Position numbers and translations under genes: made by a program | In this document: piece by piece, positions 6,116 to 12,202 of the stretch | Numbering within the stretch: the first letter of the stretch is position 1 | How the letters are laid out: every line of letters begins with the position of its first letter | Assembly (NCBI GenBank): GCA_032250585.1 | Contig: JAVVFH010000091.1 | Span: 1 to 12,202 of the forward strand | Direction of reading: 5' to 3' | Origin: JAVVFH01 sp032250585 | Lineage (GTDB): Bacteria > Pseudomonadota > Gammaproteobacteria > Xanthomonadales > SZUA-36 | Length of the DNA: 12,202 bases | Notes under the pieces: model-generated | Database searches by the model: none | What the model was told of the DNA's origin: nothing | Seen by the model: only the letters and a program-made list of their open reading frames with translations

Positions 6116-6149
6116 TCGTCACATCACTGTCACATAAGCGCAATAAACT
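6116..6149 (+). promoter_or_regulatory. Pho box and -10 of the porin-ppx promoter
   Basis: TCGTCAC (6116-6122) and CTGTCAC (6127-6133) are separated by ATCA, again 7-4-7. The -10 is probably TAAACT (6144-6149), 10 bp after the second repeat, a 4/6 match. Transcription would begin near 6156, leaving a leader of about 140 nt, far longer than at phoB or pstS. Confidence 0.83.
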
Positions 6150-6238
6150 CAGCCCGCATGCCCGGATCAACAATAGGCAGAATGCAGTTCCGGTCTCGGC
6201 CCGGCCGAAAAAATCAGCGCGAGAGTTTACGTAACGGC

Positions 6239-6258
6239 GACCCCGTCACCACGGGGTT
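6239..6258 (+). promoter_or_regulatory. Stem-loop in the porin 5' leader
   Basis: CCCCGT (6241-6246) pairs with ACGGGG (6251-6256) around CACC, extended by one A-T and one G-T pair. It ends about 24 nt before the GGAGAAAG of the porin and stays clear of it. It could stabilise the mRNA, as 5' hairpins do for other abundant porin messages, or be a target for a small RNA. No known riboswitch class is recognised. Confidence 0.45.
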
Positions 6259-6294
6259 AGCCCTCGCGAAGCCAGCAATCAACGGAGAAAGCAG

Positions 6295-7575
6295 ATGAAA
6301 AAAATCGCCATGCTGCTCGGAGTGAGCGCAGCCTTCCTCAGTTCAACGCTGCCGGCAGCTGCAAGTGACGAAGAACTACAGGCTCTGCGAGCACAAATCC
6401 AACGGCTGACCCAACGGCTCGACGCCCTGGAAAGCAAAAACGAACAGGCGGAATCCCCACCCGCCGGGAGCGGTTCCGACCTGCCGACCGTTGTCGCGGG
6501 CGAAGTGAATGAAACCATCGAGGCAGCGGTCGAAGAACAGATCACGAAACGGATGGCGGCCGCCGCCTGGACAGAACGCATGCGCTGGCAGGGCGATTTC
6601 CGTTACCGCTATGAAAACATTGACGACGAAGGCCGTGACGACCGCAACCGCAACCGCATCCGCGCGCGCGTCAATCTGGGCGCCGACCTTTCGCCAACAC
6701 TCTCCATCGGGCTCGGGCTGGCAAGCGGAGGAACCGACCCCGTCTCCAGCAACCAGACCCTCGGAGGCGGGGGCTCCAGCAAGGACATCCGGCTGGACCT
6801 GGCTTATTTCGACTGGTCCGGGCTCGAAAACACGCATATTCTCGGTGGTAAAATGAAAAATCACCTCGCGATCCCGGGTTCGTCACAACTGCTCTGGGAC
6901 AGCGACTGGCGGCCGGAAGGCCTCGGCGCCGGCTGGGACAACGGTCGCTTTTTCGCGAAGGGCCTGGGCACCTGGCTGGAGGGCGACAGCGCCCGCGGCA
7001 CCGAGTTTGCGTGGGTCGCGCAGGCCGGCGTGATTATGCAACTGCCCGCCGAGGCCAGTCTGCGCCTCGGTGCCGGCTACGCGCAGTTTGACCTTGCCGG
7101 CCAGCGGCCGATATTCGGCGCCGCAGACAATTTCCAGGGCAACAGCTTCGATCCGGCCACCCTGACCTACCTTCACGACTACCACGAAATCGAAGCCTTC
7201 ACCGAACTGGATTTCAGGCTAGGCGGCAAGCCGGCGAAGTTCTTCGCCGACTACGTGTATAACACCGAGGCCGATGACAACAACGAAGGCTACCTGGTCG
7301 GCTTCACGTACGGGGCGGCCAGGGGAATGGGCAACTGGCAGCTGTCCTACACCTATCAGCGGCTCGAGAAGGACGCCGTCGTGGGCATCCTCAGCAATTC
7401 CGACTTCGGCGGCGGCGGAACGGACGTCAGGGGCTCGGTGTTCAGTGGCGCCTATGCGCTACAGGACAAATGGCATTTCAATGTCAGCTACTACCTGAAC
7501 GAAGTCGGCCTGGCGGCAGGCAAGCCGCGTGATTCAAACCGTCTCCAGGTCGACATGAAATTCAAGTACGATTGA
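6295..7575 (+). CDS. Putative outer-membrane porin (Porin_5-like), Pho-regulated
   Basis: Predicted beta-barrel that admits solutes, plausibly phosphate or phosphorylated compounds, through the outer membrane. The product is 426 aa. A signal peptide spans residues 1-23 (MKKIAMLL to PAAA). A heptad-like helix follows at 25-50 (LQALRAQIQRLTQRLDALESK), as in porins with an N-terminal coiled coil. The barrel starts near 97 with alternating strands: RWQGDFRYRYENIDDEGRD, a basic RNRNRIRARVNLG strand, LASGGTDPVSSNQTLGG, and GGKMKNH with LLWDSDWRPEGL. This pattern recalls the putative porin family Porin_5 rather than OprP/OprO. The last residue is Asp, not the usual Phe. GGAGAAAG precedes the ATG. 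The Pho box and cotranscription with ppx suggest phosphate uptake; selectivity is inference. Confidence 0.85.
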   Translation: MKKIAMLLGVSAAFLSSTLPAAASDEELQALRAQIQRLTQRLDALESKNEQAESPPAGSGSDLPTVVAGEVNETIEAAVEEQITKRMAAAAWTERMRWQGDFRYRYENIDDEGRDDRNRNRIRARVNLGADLSPTLSIGLGLASGGTDPVSSNQTLGGGGSSKDIRLDLAYFDWSGLENTHILGGKMKNHLAIPGSSQLLWDSDWRPEGLGAGWDNGRFFAKGLGTWLEGDSARGTEFAWVAQAGVIMQLPAEASLRLGAGYAQFDLAGQRPIFGAADNFQGNSFDPATLTYLHDYHEIEAFTELDFRLGGKPAKFFADYVYNTEADDNNEGYLVGFTYGAARGMGNWQLSYTYQRLEKDAVVGILSNSDFGGGGTDVRGSVFSGAYALQDKWHFNVSYYLNEVGLAAGKPRDSNRLQVDMKFKYD

Positions 7576-7584
7576 AACCTCACC

Positions 7585-9096
7585 ATGAGCCTTCCTGAAC
7601 CGGCCAACACCTATGCCGCCGTCGACCTCGGCAGCAACAGCTTTCACCTGCTGGTGGCCAGGCGGGAGCACGGCGAGGTGCGCGTGATCGACCAGATCAA
7701 GGAAATGGTCCGCCTCGGCGGCGGTCTCGACCGACACGGCGAACTCGACCCCGCGGTGCAGGCGGCGGCCTTCGCCTGCCTGGCGCGTTTCGGTCAGCGG
7801 CTGCGCGGCATTCCACCCGACAATCTGCGCGCCATCGGCACCCAGACCCTTCGCCGCATGAGCAACGCCAACGCCTTCCTGATGATCGCCGAAACGGCTC
7901 TGGGCTGCAGTATCGACATCATTTCGGGACGCGAGGAGGCGCGGCTGATTTACCTGGGCGTCAGCCAGGGCGTGTCGGGGCACGAAGAACGACGCCTGGT
8001 CATCGACATTGGCGGCGGCAGCACCGAACTGGTGATCGGGGAAGGCCTGCAGCCGCTCGAACTCGAGAGCGTCCAATACGGCTGCGTTTCCCTGACCCGG
8101 AAATTTTTCCGTGACGGAAAAATCAGCCGCAGGCGCTGGAACCGGGCGGTCCGCACCGTGATGGCGGAATTGCAGGAACTGCAGTTGCGCTACCGGCGGA
8201 CGGGCTGGCAAACCGCCATCGGCTCCTCGGGCACAATCCGGGCCGTGGAGGAAATCTGTCGCCAGAAGGGTTGGCTAGAGAAAGGCGTGACGCCCGCCGT
8301 GGTCCGCCTGCTGCGCGACCGCATGCTGGATTTCGAGTCGGTCGAAGCGGTCAGGCTGCCCGGCCTGTCGGAGCGCCGCCACCCGGTCCTGATCGGCGGC
8401 CTGGTCATGCTGCACGCCTGTTTCGAAACCCTGCGGATCGAGGAAATGAAGGTATCGCCCTACGCCTTGCGCGAGGGGATGCTGCACGACCTGCTGGGGC
8501 GCCTCGAGCAGCGTGATCCGCGCGATAAAACGGTAAACGCGTTCATGTCGCGCTACCAGGTCGATAAAGAGCAGACGAATCGCGTCAAGCGCATCGCGCT
8601 GGAGGCCTTCGACCGGATTACCGCCGAAATGGACTTGCGCCCTGCGCACCGTAAACTGCTCGGCTGGGCGGCCGACCTGCACGAAAGCGGCCTCAGTATT
8701 TCGCACAGCCGCTATCACCTGCATTCCGCCTACCTGGTCGAGCACTCCGACATGGCCGGTTTCACCCGCCAGGAACAGCTGTTCCTGGCGGCCCTGACAG
8801 GCAATCACCGGCGCGGGATCCCAAAACGTTTTGCGCGGGCGCTGCCCACCCGCGTACACGAATCGCTGCGTATGACGCTGTTCTGCCTGCGCTTCGCCTG
8901 CATCCTGTGCCGGGGGCGTGACGACCCGGCGATCCCGGAATTCCGGCTGCGCATCCGGGACGATCTGATCGAGGCGATTTTTCCGGACGCATGGCTGCGC
9001 ACTCATCCACTGACCCGGTCCGACCTGCGGGAAGAAGCCCCGCACCTCGTCCCCCTCGACATCCGATTCCGGGTCAGCGCGGCGGAAGACACATGA
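7585..9096 (+). CDS. ppx: Ppx/GppA-family exopolyphosphatase
   Basis: Predicted cytoplasmic enzyme that removes terminal phosphates from polyphosphate and, in the GppA branch, hydrolyses pppGpp. The product is 503 aa (E. coli Ppx 513, GppA 494). The ASKHA fold motifs are clear: AAVDLGSNSFHL (11-22), IGTQTLRRMSNA (84-95), SGREEARLIYLG (114-125, with Glu117/Glu118 in the catalytic region) and the second phosphate loop VIDIGGGSTELVIG (139-152). Residues from about 310 form the helical HD-like C-terminal domain, with HESGLSISHSRYHLHSAYL near 369. The ATG is 9 nt after the porin stop and has no clear Shine-Dalgarno, so it is probably coupled to the porin. The Pho-box promoter argues for the polyphosphatase role. 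ppk is not in the window. Confidence 0.92.
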   Translation: MSLPEPANTYAAVDLGSNSFHLLVARREHGEVRVIDQIKEMVRLGGGLDRHGELDPAVQAAAFACLARFGQRLRGIPPDNLRAIGTQTLRRMSNANAFLMIAETALGCSIDIISGREEARLIYLGVSQGVSGHEERRLVIDIGGGSTELVIGEGLQPLELESVQYGCVSLTRKFFRDGKISRRRWNRAVRTVMAELQELQLRYRRTGWQTAIGSSGTIRAVEEICRQKGWLEKGVTPAVVRLLRDRMLDFESVEAVRLPGLSERRHPVLIGGLVMLHACFETLRIEEMKVSPYALREGMLHDLLGRLEQRDPRDKTVNAFMSRYQVDKEQTNRVKRIALEAFDRITAEMDLRPAHRKLLGWAADLHESGLSISHSRYHLHSAYLVEHSDMAGFTRQEQLFLAALTGNHRRGIPKRFARALPTRVHESLRMTLFCLRFACILCRGRDDPAIPEFRLRIRDDLIEAIFPDAWLRTHPLTRSDLREEAPHLVPLDIRFRVSAAEDT

Positions 9097-10061
9097 GCAG
9101 CGACCACGGCCAGCGCGCCTGGCGGCCCGGCGCTTCCCGCCAGGCGGTGGAACGGCGCGCCCTGCTGCTGGCCGACATTCGTGCCTTCTTCGCCGCACGC
9201 GCGGTTCTGGAAGTGGAAACGCCGCTGTTGTCGCGAGCCGGCAACTGCGACCCCAATGTCGCGAGCATCGCCACCGAAGAGCGCCCGCGCCGCTACCTCC
9301 GCAGCTCACCCGAATACCCGATGAAACGGCTGTTGGCCGCCGGTTACGGGGACATCTATGAACTCGGGCGGGTCTTCCGCGCAGGGGAAAAAGGTCCGCG
9401 CCACAACCCCGAATTCACGCTGCTCGAATGGTACCGCAACGGCATGGCCTACCTGGAACTGGCCAGCGAGGTGGTGGCACTCGCGAGGCACTGCGGCCGC
9501 GGTCGGTTCGATGACTGGCCGCAGTCGTCCAGGTCGTACCGCGAGCTGTTTATCGAGCACACAGGGCTCGATCCCTGCAACTGCAGCGAGCAGGATCTGG
9601 AATCCTGCGCGCTCGATCGCGGTATCCACACCGCCCCTCTGTCGCAGCAGGAATGGCTGGACCTGCTGCTGGCCGAAGTCATCGAGCCGGCACTGCCCAG
9701 AGATACCTTCACCGTGGTCTACGACTTCCCGCCCGAGCAGGCTGCGCTGGCGCGCATCAGGCGCGACGACCCGTTGGTCGCCGAGCGCTTTGAAGTCTAT
9801 CTCGGCCAAATGGAGCTGGCGAATGGCTACCAGGAGCTGACCGATGCCGGGGAGCAGCGCGCCCGCTTTGAACGCGAAGCGCGTTTGCGTCAAATTCGCG
9901 GAGAGGAATGCCCCCCGTTGGACGAGGCCTTGCTGCAAGCGCTGGAGCATGGCCTGCCCGAGTGCAGTGGCGTTGCACTCGGGGTGGACCGTCTGCTGAT
10001 GTCCTGCCTGCAACTGGACCGGATCGACGCTGTGCTGGCCTTCGGCAGCGACCGGGCCTGA
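9093..10061 (+). CDS. epmA: EpmA (GenX/PoxA), elongation factor P lysyl-lysine ligase
   Basis: Class II lysyl-tRNA-synthetase paralogue that attaches (R)-beta-lysine to a conserved lysine of EF-P, helping ribosomes through polyproline stretches. The product is 322 aa (E. coli 325), lacking the anticodon-binding domain of real LysRS. Visible are SPEYPMKRLLAAG (72-84), motif 2 with FRAGE and RHNPEFTLLEWYR (95-115), the ELANGYQELTD region (241-251) and motif 3 GVALGVDRLLM (293-303). Ala295 in that motif fits EpmA, where E. coli has Ala298, rather than the Gly of LysRS. The ATG overlaps the ppx stop as ATGA, so a longer in-frame start at 8991 is not needed. epmB and efp are absent from the window. 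Confidence 0.95.
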   Translation: MSSDHGQRAWRPGASRQAVERRALLLADIRAFFAARAVLEVETPLLSRAGNCDPNVASIATEERPRRYLRSSPEYPMKRLLAAGYGDIYELGRVFRAGEKGPRHNPEFTLLEWYRNGMAYLELASEVVALARHCGRGRFDDWPQSSRSYRELFIEHTGLDPCNCSEQDLESCALDRGIHTAPLSQQEWLDLLLAEVIEPALPRDTFTVVYDFPPEQAALARIRRDDPLVAERFEVYLGQMELANGYQELTDAGEQRARFEREARLRQIRGEECPPLDEALLQALEHGLPECSGVALGVDRLLMSCLQLDRIDAVLAFGSDRA

Positions 10062-10094
10062 GAAGCGACCATCCATATACACATGCGCACTCAT

Positions 10095-10114
10095 GCGGCA
10101 CATGGAAGTGCCGC
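10095..10114. repeat. Inverted repeat 1 in the epmA / cpxA gap
   Basis: GCGGCAC and GTGCCGC are perfect 7-bp arms around ATGGAA. The repeat abuts the 30-bp palindrome that follows. No T run follows on either strand, so it is not a standard intrinsic terminator. Confidence 0.7.
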
Positions 10115-10144
10115 CATTTTCAATGGCGTACGCCATTGAAAATG
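10115..10144. repeat. Perfect 30-bp palindrome in the epmA / cpxA gap
   Basis: The 15-base arm CATTTTCAATGGCGT is followed directly by its exact reverse complement, centred between 10129 and 10130, with no spacer and no mismatch. Such length is well beyond chance for this region. It could form a strong hairpin in either transcript or a cruciform. It may be a palindromic repeat unit, a bidirectional terminator or mRNA 3' stabiliser, or a site for a dimeric protein. It lies between convergent genes, which favours a 3'-end role. Confidence 0.88.
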
Positions 10145-10152
10145 TGAGCGCA

Positions 10153-10170
10153 GCAAAACCACGCTTTTGC
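10153..10170. repeat. Inverted repeat 3 in the epmA / cpxA gap
   Basis: GCAAAA (10153-10158) and TTTTGC (10165-10170) are 6-bp arms around CCACGC. The unit is bracketed by a direct repeat GCGCAGC at 10148-10154 and 10169-10175. Confidence 0.55.
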
Positions 10171-10179
10171 GCAGCGAAT

Positions 10180-10208
10180 CCATAACGGGCTGGGATGCCC
10201 GTTTATGG
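10180..10208. repeat. Inverted repeat 4 overlapping the cpxA-like stop codon
   Basis: CCATAACGGGC (10180-10190) pairs with GCCCGTTTATGG (10197-10208) around TGGGAT, with one bulged base. It includes the TAA stop of the minus-strand kinase (10203-10205). It probably helps end one or both convergent transcripts, although neither strand shows a clear U-tract. Confidence 0.65.
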
Positions 10209-11543
10209 ACAGATACTAGCCTTGGCCAACGGCAGGCTGATGCGCACGACCAGCCCGCCGTCGCGGGCGTTGAACGCCTCGATGCCGCCGCCGTGCTGAC
10301 GTGCGGCATTGGCCGCAATCGACAGGCCCAGGCCATGCCCCCCGCTGTGCCGGTCGCGTGATTCCTGCACGCGGTAGAAGGGTTCGAAAATTTTCTCCAG
10401 CTCCTGCTCCGGAAGACCCTCGCCAAAATCACGCACGGACATCTGCAGCAGCGAGTTGCGCCTGCTGTTTTCGAGCTTCAGCTCCACGCCGCGCTCCGGG
10501 TCGGTATGACGCAGCGCGTTGCGCAACAGATTTTCCATGGCCCGCCACAACTGTTCGCGATCACCGGAAAAGTGCAGCGGCTCGCCAGGCTGCCAGGCGA
10601 TGCCCGGCGTGCCTTCCGGCGCCTCGTAATTGACGACCTCGACGAGGTCGCTGAGCAATGCGGTCAGATCGATATCCTCATCCGTCCGGATGGGCGTCGC
10701 AGAAGTTTCACGCAGCAAGCCCAGCACGTCGTTGACCAGCGTCTCCAGGCGTTCGCTTTCCAGCGCAATGCGGTCGATCTCCGACTGGATGTTGCCGGCG
10801 CCTTTTTTACGCGCGATTTCCAGCGCGACGCTGAGCCGCGCCAGCGGCGAACGCAGTTCGTGGCTCACATCCTGCAGCAAGCGCTGGTTGGCTTGCTGCA
10901 TGGCTTGCAGCCGGGCGGCCATGGCGTCGAAATCGCGAGCCAGCTGGCCGATTTCATCGCGCCGCGGGCGCACCGTATTGCGCACCCGCGTGGCGAAATC
11001 GCCGGCGGCGATCTGGTGGCTGGCCCGGCGCAGCTCCTCCAGCGGCGTTGCCAGCGAGCGCGCCAGGAAATAACTGATCAGCGCGCTGATCAGGGCGGCC
11101 GCGCCCAGCCGCAGCGCGGTGCCTTCGGGCCCCGGCGCCAGGATCGTGCTCGGCGGCGTGCGCTTGACGGTGTACATGGTAAAGCGGCGACCTTCGGAAT
11201 CCACGAAAGTCGATTCCTCCATCGGCGTGCGGCGCTCGACCAGCTGTTCCAGCGCCCGGTCGCGGCCGAGCAGTTCCCGGCCTTCCCCGTCGACCACGTA
11301 GATGTGGCCGCGGGCCATGCGCGGAATGTTCAGCAGTTCGTCCCGCAGGCCTTTCCGCCCATCCAGGTCGAGGGCCAGCTGCGCGCGTTGGCTGATGCGG
11401 TACATGCCGCGCTCGAAGGTGTTGGCCGGCTCCTCCGCCCACTGTTCGCGCGCCAGCTTGTCGTTCATCCAGCCGATCGCGGCCGAAAATCCGACGATAC
11501 TCAGCCACATCGTCAGGAACAGCTTCCAGAAAATTGACGGCAT
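10203..11543 (-). CDS. cpxA: CpxA-like envelope-stress sensor histidine kinase
   Basis: Predicted inner-membrane sensor kinase partnered with the regulator upstream. The product is 446 aa (E. coli CpxA 457). TM1 lies at about 4-26, a periplasmic domain at about 27-142, TM2 at about 143-163 (with a repeated LISALIS), HAMP at about 164-215, HisKA with His228 in DVSHELRSPLARL, the N-box with Asn342 (NLLRNALRHTD), the G1-type DFGEGLP (372-378), the F region EPFYR and the G2 box GHGLGL (402-407). The DVSHELR-PL-RL signature and pairing with a CpxR-like regulator support CpxA, but the sensor domain is divergent and RstB-like kinases share the layout. Its ATG is 2 nt after the regulator stop, so the pair is cotranscribed. 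The C-terminus is convergent with epmA. No cpxP is seen. Confidence 0.82.
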   Translation of the reverse strand: MPSIFWKLFLTMWLSIVGFSAAIGWMNDKLAREQWAEEPANTFERGMYRISQRAQLALDLDGRKGLRDELLNIPRMARGHIYVVDGEGRELLGRDRALEQLVERRTPMEESTFVDSEGRRFTMYTVKRTPPSTILAPGPEGTALRLGAAALISALISYFLARSLATPLEELRRASHQIAAGDFATRVRNTVRPRRDEIGQLARDFDAMAARLQAMQQANQRLLQDVSHELRSPLARLSVALEIARKKGAGNIQSEIDRIALESERLETLVNDVLGLLRETSATPIRTDEDIDLTALLSDLVEVVNYEAPEGTPGIAWQPGEPLHFSGDREQLWRAMENLLRNALRHTDPERGVELKLENSRRNSLLQMSVRDFGEGLPEQELEKIFEPFYRVQESRDRHSGGHGLGLSIAANAARQHGGGIEAFNARDGGLVVRISLPLAKASICP

Positions 11544-11545
11544 GC

Positions 11546-12202
11546 TCAGGAAACCCGGTATTGGTAACCGATACCCCGAATGGTTTCAATGCGATTTTCG
11601 CCGACCGGGTTCGGGCCCAGCTTGCGGCGCAGGTTGCTGACGTGCATGTCGACGCTGCGGTCGTGCGGTACCGGCTCCCGGCCAAGCGCCGACATGTAGA
11701 GATCGCGCTTGCTGACCACCTCGCCACGGTGATGCAGCAAGGCGAGCAGGATGCTGAACTCGGTGCTGGTCAGATCGACCGGCTCACCGGATCTGAGCAG
11801 CGTCCGGTTGCCCTGGTTCAGTTCGAGGTCATCGACGTTCAGCACGCCGTGGTCGGTCGACGCCTGGGAACGCCGCATCACCGCCCGGATCCGGGCCAGC
11901 AGTTCGCGCGGATTGCAGGGCTTGGGGACGTAATCGTCGGCGCCGAGTTCAAGCCCGAGTATGCGGTCCATGTCGTCGCCGCGGGCGGTCAGCATGATGA
12001 CCGGCAGCTTGCTTTCCTTGCGCAGTTCCCTGAGCACATCCATGCCGTTCATCTCCGGCATCATGACATCCAGCACGATGAGATCGAGCCCGGGTTGGCG
12101 GGCACTGTCCAGCGCGGCGCGCCCGTCGTTGGCAATGCGCACCGCAAAGCCCTCGCTCTCGAAGTACTCTTTAAGCAGCGCCGTGAGTTCGGCGTCGTCG
12201 TC
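11546..12202 (-). CDS. cpxR: CpxR-like response regulator (partial, N-terminus cut)
   Basis: OmpR/PhoB-type regulator, predicted to act on envelope-stress genes when phosphorylated by the adjacent kinase. 218 residues are visible and the frame is open to the right edge; the first few residues, up to the acidic DDD cluster at the edge, are missing, probably fewer than ten. Visible are DDDAELTALLKEY, the phosphoacceptor Asp in LIVLDVMMPEMNG, VIMLTARGDDMDRILGLELG, ADDYVPKPCNPREL and a C-terminal winged helix with STEFSILLALL, DRSVDMHVSNLRRKLG and ETIRGIGYQYRVS. Similarity to E. coli CpxR is strong along the length, notably LDVMMP, MLTARG and LGLELGADDY. The internal GTG at 12142 is not the start, because the receiver domain extends beyond it. 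Confidence 0.88.
   Translation of the reverse strand, partial: DDDAELTALLKEYFESEGFAVRIANDGRAALDSARQPGLDLIVLDVMMPEMNGMDVLRELRKESKLPVIMLTARGDDMDRILGLELGADDYVPKPCNPRELLARIRAVMRRSQASTDHGVLNVDDLELNQGNRTLLRSGEPVDLTSTEFSILLALLHHRGEVVSKRDLYMSALGREPVPHDRSVDMHVSNLRRKLGPNPVGENRIETIRGIGYQYRVS

Noticed and set aside
8991..9092. Upstream ATG extension of epmA inside ppx.
   Set aside because: The added stretch is Pro/Arg/Ser-rich shadow sequence of ppx; ATG 9093 gives the usual family length and an ATGA overlap.
10091..10432. Open frames crossing the palindrome cluster on both strands.
   Set aside because: They read through inverted repeats and the kinase gene in other frames and resemble no protein I know; no ribosome sites support them.
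11074..11093. Perfect 20-bp palindrome in the cpxA-like gene (CTGATCAGCG and its complement).
   Set aside because: It falls on codons for the LISALIS repeat of the second membrane segment; CTGATCAG is itself palindromic and occurs twice, so the symmetry follows from coding a repeated peptide.
11915..11917. Cys in the KPC motif of the CpxR-like regulator, where E. coli CpxR has Phe after Lys-Pro.
   Set aside because: As far as I recall, KPCNPREL is common in non-enteric CpxR-type regulators, so I do not treat it as a lost key residue.

Overview
The window reads as chromosomal DNA of a GC-rich (roughly 60 percent by eye) non-enteric gammaproteobacterium. The support is the gene content: a TusBCDE/DsrEFHC sulfur relay, BepA, PhoBR with the gammaproteobacterial PhoR architecture, a Pseudomonas-type PstS, EpmA (GenX/PoxA) and a CpxRA-like pair. 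I cannot name the genus. Nothing looks phage-borne or transposon-borne, and no rRNA, tRNA, CRISPR array or insertion sequence is visible.

Layout. (1) 1-1102, minus strand: a tightly overlapped sulfurtransferase operon in the order tusD-tusC-tusB-tusE/dsrC, with the last gene cut by the left edge. (2) 1228-2715, plus: BepA-type periplasmic M48 metalloprotease with C-terminal TPRs. (3) 2790-10061, plus: a compact phosphate-starvation island. It holds phoB and phoR, pstS with its own terminator, then an outer-membrane porin followed at 9 bp by ppx, which overlaps epmA by 4 bp. Three sites match the Pho box (two 7-bp repeats separated by 4 bp, followed 9-10 bp later by a -10 element) in front of phoB, pstS and the porin. 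(4) 10062-10208: a short convergent intergenic region packed with four inverted repeats, including a perfect 30-bp palindrome. (5) 10203-12202, minus: a CpxA-like sensor kinase and its CpxR-like regulator, the regulator cut by the right edge.

How the genes fit together. When phosphate falls, PhoR should phosphorylate PhoB, which would act at all three Pho boxes. That would raise phoBR itself, the periplasmic phosphate-binding protein, and an operon holding a porin of the Porin_5-like type (not the OprP/OprO type by eye) plus exopolyphosphatase. Outer-membrane uptake, periplasmic capture and release of phosphate from stored polyphosphate would then be one response. epmA, which modifies elongation factor P, appears to ride at the end of this operon. 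pstCAB and phoU are not in the window. BepA and CpxRA both belong to envelope quality control, but they flank the island rather than share a transcript.

I found no wholly new system. The points most worth checking are the Pho-controlled porin-ppx-epmA unit, the palindrome cluster, the three-codon mini-ORF overlapping the phoB start, the hairpin-rich phoB-phoR junction with an unusual phoR start region, and the chained GTGA overlaps in the tus operon.
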